Source: Muribaculaceae bacterium (GTDB lineage Bacteria > Bacteroidota > Bacteroidia > Bacteroidales > Muribaculaceae). Taken from it: a DNA stretch of 64,000 bases. Positions 57,936-64,000 of this stretch are shown here, piece after piece. The notes under the pieces are model-generated. The model worked only from the letters and a program-made list of their open reading frames with translations, made no database searches and had not been told where the DNA came from. Each line of letters begins with the position of its first letter. The first letter of the stretch is position 1. A program made the position numbers and the translations under genes. The stretch lies in NCBI GenBank assembly GCA_022510385.1, contig JAFLTQ010000014.1, positions 1 through 64,000 of the forward strand, written 5' to 3'.

Positions 57936-60900
57936 TTATGATTCAACCACTTCTTCATCTATGATGACTTCTTCCGGATTTTCAAGAAGCTGAAGCGCAG
58001 CATATTCATCTTTATTTGCAACAACAAGACGATTATACTCTCTCAAGCCTGTACCTGCAGGAATCAGATGTCCGCAGATCACATTTTCTTTCATACCTTC
58101 AAGATTGTCGGTCTTGCCCTGAATTGCGGCTTCATTAAGAACTTTAGTTGTTTCCTGGAAAGAAGCTGCAGACATAAAGCTTGAAGTCTGAAGAGCGGCT
58201 CTCGTGATTCCCTGAAGAATCTGTTCAGAAGTTGCCGGAACTGCATCTCTAACCTCCATCAGCTGCAAGTCTTTGCGTTTCAAAGCTGAATTCTCATCAC
58301 GAAGCTTTCTCACGGTAATTATCTGGCCATTTTCATAGATAGATGAATCACCTTTATTTGTGATCACCTTCTTGCCCCAGATATTATCATTCTCTTCCAT
58401 GAATTCAACCTTATCAACAACCTGTTGTTCAAGGAATTTCGTATCACCCGGATCAAGAATATTAACTTTTCTCATCATCTGGCGAACTATCACCTCAAAG
58501 TGTTTGTCGTTGATTTTCACACCCTGCATACGATACACATCCTGCACTTCATTTACGATGTAATCTTGCACGGCTGTCGGACCCTTGATATTAAGGATGT
58601 CGGCAGGAGTGATAAGACCATCAGACAATGGTGTACCGGCCCGAACAAAGTCATTTTCCTGTACAAGAATCTGTTTTGACAGAGGTACAAGATAAGTCTT
58701 TACTTCTCCAAGTTTAGATGTTACCGTGATTTCGCGGTTACCTCTCTTAATCTTACCAAACTTAACCTCGCCATCGATTTCACTTACCACAGCAGGATTG
58801 CTCGGATTACGTGCTTCGAATAGCTCTGTTACTCGTGGCAGACCACCGGTGATGTCACCGGCACTTCCGGCTGAACGCGGGATCTTCACAAAGACCTCAC
58901 CCGGGGTCAACACATCGCCCTCATTAATCAGGAGATGGGCTCCCACCGGCAACGAATAGGTTCTCAATAAATTCCCGGCCTCATCAAAGAATTGAGCCGA
59001 CGGCACTTTTGCTCTATCTTTCGACTCTATGATTATCTTCTCGCTAAGGTTGGTTCCTTCATCGCTTTCTGTATGGAAAGTGATACCCTCTTCCATATTC
59101 TCGAAATGAACCTTACCGCCCTCTTCAGCTACAATCACTGCATTGAAGGGGTCCCATTCGCATATCATCTCTCCTACTTTCACCATATCTCCATCCTTGA
59201 AGTATAGTTTGGATCCATACGGTATATTAGCAGTAGTCAAAACGATACCTGATTTCGGTTCGATAATTCTCATTTCAGCAAGTCGACCGACAACAACATC
59301 CACATTATCTTTATTCTTGACAGTGCGGAGTTCATCGATTTCAAGTTTACCATCATAGCGTGAGGTTACATCCTTCACAGCAGCAACGTTGCTTGCAACA
59401 CCACCGACGTGGAATGTACGAAGGGTCAGCTGTGTACCGGGCTCTCCGATTGACTGGGCTGCGATAACGCCCACTGCCTCTCCCTTCTGAACCATCCTAT
59501 GGTTAGAAAGGTTACGTCCATAACACTTGGCACAAACACCTCTCTTTGACTCACATGTCAAGACTGAACGGATCTCAACAGATTCAATCGGTGATTTCTC
59601 TATCCTTTCTGCAAGAGCCTCAGTGATCTCTTCGCCGGCATGAACGATTACATCTTCCGGATTAAAAGGATCAACTATATCATGCACAGAAACCCTTCCG
59701 AGGATTCTTTCGCTTAAAGAAGCGACAACCTCTTCGTTATTCTTAATTTCTCTACATTCGAGACCACGCAATGTTCCGCAGTCTTCTTCAGTAATGATTA
59801 CGTCGTGTGCAACGTCAACAAGACGTCTTGTCAAATATCCGGCATCCGCTGTCTTCAATGCAGTGTCGGCAAGACCTTTACGTGCTCCGTGGGTTGAGAT
59901 AAAATACTCAAGCACCGAAAGACCCTCCTTAAAGTTTGCAAGAATCGGGTTTTCGATAATCTGACCACCTTCCGCTCCGGCTTTCTGAGGTTTCGCCATC
60001 AATCCACGCATACCTGAAAGCTGTCTGATCTGGTCTTTTGAACCACGGGCTCCTGAGTCAAGCATCATATAGACTGAATTGAAGCCTTGTTGGTCTTCTT
60101 CCATCTCTTTCATCAGGGTGTCGGCCACACGCTTATTTACATGTGTCCAGATATCAATCACCTGATTGTAACGGTCTTTATCACCGATGAGACCCATCTG
60201 ATAGTTGGCCAAAACTTCTTCAACCTGGGCATTTCCCTCTGCTACATATTCCTCTTTCTTATCCGGAATAATAACATCTCCAAGGTTGAACGACAATCCT
60301 CCACGGAACGCCATCTTGTATCCAAGATTCTTGATATCGTCAAGGAATTGTGCCGAACGGGTCACACCACAAGTTTTGATTACCTTACCGATGATGTTTC
60401 TTAAAGATTTCTTGGATATGATTTCATTTACATATCCTATTTCGTGGGGCACATACTGATTGAACAACACCCGACCCACTGATGTATCCTTAAGAAGTTT
60501 CTTATATGGTTTCCCCTCTTCATCAACATCGTCAACCAAAACGGTCACGGGCGCATGAAGAGTTACCTTTCCTTCGTTATAAGCTATTTCTGCCTCTTCG
60601 GGGCCGTAGAATACACTGCCTTCACCTTTATCTCCTTTACGAAGCTTAGTGATATAATAGAGACCTAAAACCATGTCTTGTGATGGCACAGTGATAGGTG
60701 CACCATTAGCGGGGTTAAGTATATTGTGGGCTCCAAGCATCAACATCTGGGCCTCAAGAATAGCCTCGTTGCCCAATGGCAAATGCACTGCCATCTGGTC
60801 ACCGTCGAAGTCAGCATTGAAAGCCGTACATGCCAAGGGATGCAACTGGATTGCCTTACCCTCTATCATCTTTGGTTGGAAAGCCTGAATACCAAGACGG

Positions 60901-62216
60901 TGAAGTGTCGGAGCACGGTTGAGCAATACAGGATGTCCTTTCATCACATGTTCAAGAATATCCCATACCACCGGTTCCTTCCTGTCTACTATCTTTTTAG
61001 CACTCTTAACTGTCTTGACAATTCCTCTCTCTATGAGTTTACGAATGATAAACGGCTTATAGAGCTCTGCTGCCATAAGTTTCGGAATGCCACATTCATG
61101 CATCTTAAGCTCCGGACCTACAACAATTACGGAACGTGCTGAATAATCCACACGTTTTCCAAGCAGATTCTGACGGAAACGACCCTGCTTCCCTTTCAAG
61201 CTGTCTGAAAGTGATTTGAGCGGACGGTTTACCTCGCTCTTCACTGCTGATGCCTTGCGACTGTTGTCGAGCAGAGAATCAACTGCCTCCTGAAGAAGCC
61301 TCTTCTCGTTCCTGAGAATCACTTCGGGAGCCTTTATCTCAATAAGACGTTTCAGACGATTATTACGTATGATAACTCTTCTGTAGAGATCATTTAAATC
61401 GGAAGTTGCGAAGCGTCCGCCATCAAGTGGCACCAAAGGACGAAGTTCCGGCGGTATAACCGGCACTGCCTTTAGGATCATCCATTCGGGACGGTTACGA
61501 TCCATGCTCGCTATGAACGAATTGACAACCTGAAGACGTTTCAATGAGTCTGTTTTCTTTTGTTGGGAGCCACCTTTGCTGGCTTCGTCTCTCAACTTGT
61601 TGGCGAGACTCTCAAGCTTGATCTCTTTCAAAAGATCATACACTGCTTCTGCTCCCATCTTGGCCACAAATTTATTCGGGTCGTCGTCGGGCAGCAAACG
61701 CTGATCTTCGGGCAAGTTATCGATGATTTCAAGATACTCTTCCTCTGTGAGCAAATCAAGCTTTTCTCTTCCGGTTGTTCCGGGATTGATCACTACATAT
61801 CTTTCATAATATATGATAGAATCAAGTTTCTTTGAAGGAAGACCTAAAAGATACCCGATCTTGTTGGGCAATGAACGGAAATACCAGATATGAGCCACCG
61901 GCACTACGAGCTCGATATGCCCCATCCTCTCTCTTCTCACTTTCTTTTCGGTCACTTCAACGCCACAATGATTACATACTATTCCCTTGTAGCGAATTCT
62001 CTTATATTTACCGCAGTGGCATTCATAGTCTTTTACAGGACCGAAAATCTTCTCGCAGAACAAACCATCTCTTTCCGGCTTGTAGGTACGATAGTTGATT
62101 GTTTCCGGTTTGAGCACTTCCCCGCTGCTCTTGGCCTTGATTTCTTCAGGTGAGGCCAAGCCGATAGTTATCTTAGAGAAATTGCTTTTCAGTTTGTTAT
62201 CTCTTTTTAATGCCAT
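57936..62216 (-). CDS. rpoC: RNA polymerase beta' subunit
   Basis: 1426 residues. The catalytic [15 protein letters not shown] lies near residue 465; the N-terminal zinc ribbon is [20 protein letters not shown] near 66, and a second Cys cluster [13 protein letters not shown] is near 885. Bridge-helix and trigger-loop text [16 protein letters not shown] is near 930. A beta-rich insert follows, as in Bacteroidota. It is 90 bases downstream of rpoB; the gap holds GTTTAAA/TTTAAAC inverted text but no obvious promoter, so both genes share a transcript. Confidence 0.98.
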   Translation of the reverse strand: MALKRDNKLKSNFSKITIGLASPEEIKAKSSGEVLKPETINYRTYKPERDGLFCEKIFGPVKDYECHCGKYKRIRYKGIVCNHCGVEVTEKKVRRERMGHIELVVPVAHIWYFRSLPNKIGYLLGLPSKKLDSIIYYERYVVINPGTTGREKLDLLTEEEYLEIIDNLPEDQRLLPDDDPNKFVAKMGAEAVYDLLKEIKLESLANKLRDEASKGGSQQKKTDSLKRLQVVNSFIASMDRNRPEWMILKAVPVIPPELRPLVPLDGGRFATSDLNDLYRRVIIRNNRLKRLIEIKAPEVILRNEKRLLQEAVDSLLDNSRKASAVKSEVNRPLKSLSDSLKGKQGRFRQNLLGKRVDYSARSVIVVGPELKMHECGIPKLMAAELYKPFIIRKLIERGIVKTVKSAKKIVDRKEPVVWDILEHVMKGHPVLLNRAPTLHRLGIQAFQPKMIEGKAIQLHPLACTAFNADFDGDQMAVHLPLGNEAILEAQMLMLGAHNILNPANGAPITVPSQDMVLGLYYITKLRKGDKGEGSVFYGPEEAEIAYNEGKVTLHAPVTVLVDDVDEEGKPYKKLLKDTSVGRVLFNQYVPHEIGYVNEIISKKSLRNIIGKVIKTCGVTRSAQFLDDIKNLGYKMAFRGGLSFNLGDVIIPDKKEEYVAEGNAQVEEVLANYQMGLIGDKDRYNQVIDIWTHVNKRVADTLMKEMEEDQQGFNSVYMMLDSGARGSKDQIRQLSGMRGLMAKPQKAGAEGGQIIENPILANFKEGLSVLEYFISTHGARKGLADTALKTADAGYLTRRLVDVAHDVIITEEDCGTLRGLECREIKNNEEVVASLSERILGRVSVHDIVDPFNPEDVIVHAGEEITEALAERIEKSPIESVEIRSVLTCESKRGVCAKCYGRNLSNHRMVQKGEAVGVIAAQSIGEPGTQLTLRTFHVGGVASNVAAVKDVTSRYDGKLEIDELRTVKNKDNVDVVVGRLAEMRIIEPKSGIVLTTANIPYGSKLYFKDGDMVKVGEMICEWDPFNAVIVAEEGGKVHFENMEEGITFHTESDEGTNLSEKIIIESKDRAKVPSAQFFDEAGNLLRTYSLPVGAHLLINEGDVLTPGEVFVKIPRSAGSAGDITGGLPRVTELFEARNPSNPAVVSEIDGEVKFGKIKRGNREITVTSKLGEVKTYLVPLSKQILVQENDFVRAGTPLSDGLITPADILNIKGPTAVQDYIVNEVQDVYRMQGVKINDKHFEVIVRQMMRKVNILDPGDTKFLEQQVVDKVEFMEENDNIWGKKVITNKGDSSIYENGQIITVRKLRDENSALKRKDLQLMEVRDAVPATSEQILQGITRAALQTSSFMSAASFQETTKVLNEAAIQGKTDNLEGMKENVICGHLIPAGTGLREYNRLVVANKDEYAALQLLENPEEVIIDEEVVES

Positions 62217-62306
62217 ATATTTATTCTCCTATTATCAGCTTTATAAGGATTTTTCCCTAATTGAAGGCGAGAGTTTAAACTTTTATTATTTAAACCCTCA
62301 AGCCTT

Positions 62307-64000
62307 TTATTCAAGTGTGATGCTCAAGCCTAATCCCCTCAATTCGTGGAGCAAGACATTTAAGGACTCAGGAATACCCGGATTTGGCATCGGGTCGCCC
62401 TTCACAATGGCCTCATAGGCTTTGCTACGTCCCATCACGTCGTCGCTCTTGATTGTCAGGATTTCCTGAAGGATATGGGCTGCTCCGAATGCTTCAAGAG
62501 CCCAAACCTCCATCTCTCCGAATCTTTGTCCACCAAATTGTGCCTTACCTCCGAGAGGTTGCTGGGTGATCAATGAATACGGACCAATTGAGCGGGCATG
62601 CATCTTATCTTCAACCATGTGGCCCAATTTAAGCATGTAAATGACGCCCACTGTGGCCGGTTGGTCGAATCTGTCGCCGGTGCCTCCGTCATATAGATAA
62701 GTCTTTCCATAACGCGGAAGGCCTGCTTTATCTGTCCATTCATTAAGATCCTCAAGACTTGCGCCATCAAAAATAGGTGTTGCAAATTTCTCGCCAAGTT
62801 CCTTTCCGGCCCAGCCCAAAACTGTCTCGAAAATCTGACCAAGGTTCATACGTGAGGGCACACCCAAGGGGTTAAGAACGATATCCACGGGAGTACCATC
62901 CTCAAGGAATGGCATGTCTTCCTGACGTACCACTCTTGAAACAATACCCTTGTTTCCGTGACGTCCCGCCATCTTGTCGCCCACTCCTATCTTACGCTTC
63001 TTAGCGATATAAACCTTGGCAAGCTGCATGATGCCTGAAGGAAGCTCATCACCGATGGTGATATCAAATTTCTTTCTCCTTAATTCGCTGTCAATCTGCT
63101 TTGACTTCTTGAGATAATTAGTCACAAGGTCAGTCACCATCTGATTGATACGCTCATCGTCAGTCCAATCTGCAAGATTGATTGTTTCATAATCGATATT
63201 GCCAAATGTCTGGTCGTCAAACCTTGCTCCCTTCGGGATAATATCGGCTCCAATGAAGTCTTTGACGCCGGCTGAAACTTTACCTTTCAGGAGTTTCTGG
63301 AGCTTGCCTACGAGAATTCCTCTCAATTCTTCCTGCTTGTCTTCATATTCTTCGTCAAGCTTTGGCAATTGAGCATTTGCACTCTTCTTATTATTCTTAT
63401 TCTTTACAGCTCTGGAGAAGAGATTGGTGCCTATAACAACGCCCTTAAGTGACGGAGTAGCTTTTAGAGATGCATCCTTCACATCTCCGGCCTTATCTCC
63501 AAAGATTGCACGAAGCAATTTCTCTTCAGGAGTCGGATCGCTCTCACCTTTCGGAGTGATCTTACCGATCATAATATCACCGGGCACCACATGTGCTCCA
63601 ACTCTGATTATACCTCTCTCATCAAGATCCTTGGTGGCCTCTTCGCTGACGTTAGGAATGTCGCTTGTGAGCTCTTCCATTCCTCGTTTAGTCTCCCTGA
63701 CTTCAAGAGAATATTCATCAACATGCACTGATGTCAGGATATCTTCCATCACCATTCTCTCATTGAGCACGATAGCATCCTCATAGTTATATCCTTTCCA
63801 TGGCATGAAAGCCACTTTCAGGTTTCTTCCGAGTGCCAACTCTCCATTTTCCGTTGAATAACCCTCGGTCAGGATATCACCCTCCTTGACTCTTTGTCCC
63901 ACTTCACAAATAGGACGAAGGTCAATAGTAGTGCTCTGGTTTGTACGACGGAATTTCGGAATATGATACTCCTTCACTGCAGGCTCGAATGAAACGAATT
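62307..64000 (-). CDS. rpoB: RNA polymerase beta subunit, C-terminal part (5' end outside window)
   Basis: The frame is open to the window edge ([16 protein letters not shown]), so the GTG start of the track at 63977 is internal. The visible 564 residues cover the C-terminal domains: [37 protein letters not shown] (active-site Lys region) and [20 protein letters not shown] near the end. These form the switch and clamp contacts with beta'. Ends LSITLE. Upstream rpoB sequence and the L10-L12 genes would lie beyond the edge. Confidence 0.98.
   Translation of the reverse strand, partial: FVSFEPAVKEYHIPKFRRTNQSTTIDLRPICEVGQRVKEGDILTEGYSTENGELALGRNLKVAFMPWKGYNYEDAIVLNERMVMEDILTSVHVDEYSLEVRETKRGMEELTSDIPNVSEEATKDLDERGIIRVGAHVVPGDIMIGKITPKGESDPTPEEKLLRAIFGDKAGDVKDASLKATPSLKGVVIGTNLFSRAVKNKNNKKSANAQLPKLDEEYEDKQEELRGILVGKLQKLLKGKVSAGVKDFIGADIIPKGARFDDQTFGNIDYETINLADWTDDERINQMVTDLVTNYLKKSKQIDSELRRKKFDITIGDELPSGIMQLAKVYIAKKRKIGVGDKMAGRHGNKGIVSRVVRQEDMPFLEDGTPVDIVLNPLGVPSRMNLGQIFETVLGWAGKELGEKFATPIFDGASLEDLNEWTDKAGLPRYGKTYLYDGGTGDRFDQPATVGVIYMLKLGHMVEDKMHARSIGPYSLITQQPLGGKAQFGGQRFGEMEVWALEAFGAAHILQEILTIKSDDVMGRSKAYEAIVKGDPMPNPGIPESLNVLLHELRGLGLSITLE

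Noticed and set aside
60087-61142. Several plus-strand ORFs of up to 138 codons within rpoC
   Set aside because: Shadows of the highly conserved rpoC coding strand.

Overview
The window is a chromosomal segment of a low-GC member of the Bacteroidota, most likely order Bacteroidales. The evidence is the recurring TAnnTTTG promoter element, weak ribosome binding sites, a type III glutamine synthetase N-terminus, a TonB-dependent receptor of the CarbopepD_reg plus barrel type, two secreted proteins ending in the same type-9-secretion-like C-terminal tail, a CcsA-type cytochrome c assembly protein, and an rpoB-rpoC order with housekeeping genes on the same strand. Family and genus cannot be fixed from sequence reading alone.

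Layout. 1-5 kb: 3' part of a ccsA-like gene, then trkH-trkA for potassium uptake. 5-11 kb: small redox and stress genes (two NTF2-like proteins, an HxlR regulator with a palindromic operator, two flavin-reductase-like proteins, a secreted surface protein, a PepSY-like lipoprotein, two membrane proteins). 11-14 kb: a nitrogen locus with amtB behind a shortened type III glutamine synthetase gene, plus a 37-codon small gene. 14-20.6 kb: a secreted DUF362 protein, AraC regulator, EFR1 flavodoxin-ferredoxin, PNPOx-like protein, arginase-like and decarboxylase-like genes. 20.9-21.8 kb: a promoter, two tandem 45-nt hairpin units and a broken HEPN-type Abi gene, which looks like the relic of an RNA-antitoxin/HEPN-toxin module. 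21.8-27.2 kb: divergent proC and putA, then a FrnE-like oxidoreductase.

27.9-34 kb is accessory DNA: small membrane and lipoprotein genes of unknown role, then broken genes (PH-domain protein, YhcG-type nuclease, a toxin-antitoxin pair). 34-37 kb is an arsR-arsD-arsA-arsC operon without a visible arsenite permease. 37-42.4 kb lies between a complete tRNA-Leu(UAG) gene and a degenerate direct repeat of that tRNA's 3' end and terminator; it holds nhaA, two gene fragments, an aldo/keto reductase and a third flavin-reductase-like gene. 42.7-64 kb is mostly core: dacB, a conserved hypothetical, rsmI, a coiled-coil lipoprotein, an OPT transporter, a DUF975-like protein, a TonB receptor, a U32 peptidase-family protein, smpB, a Yip1-like protein, an EamA transporter, nth, pheS, rpoC and the 3' part of rpoB.

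The least explained content is between genes. There are four copies of a terminator-like hairpin repeat, two copies of an about 117-bp repeat, and two copies of a structured RNA element with a conserved six-base loop, paired-base changes between copies and a terminator, each located downstream of an unrelated gene. All alignments here were done by eye; no database search was possible.
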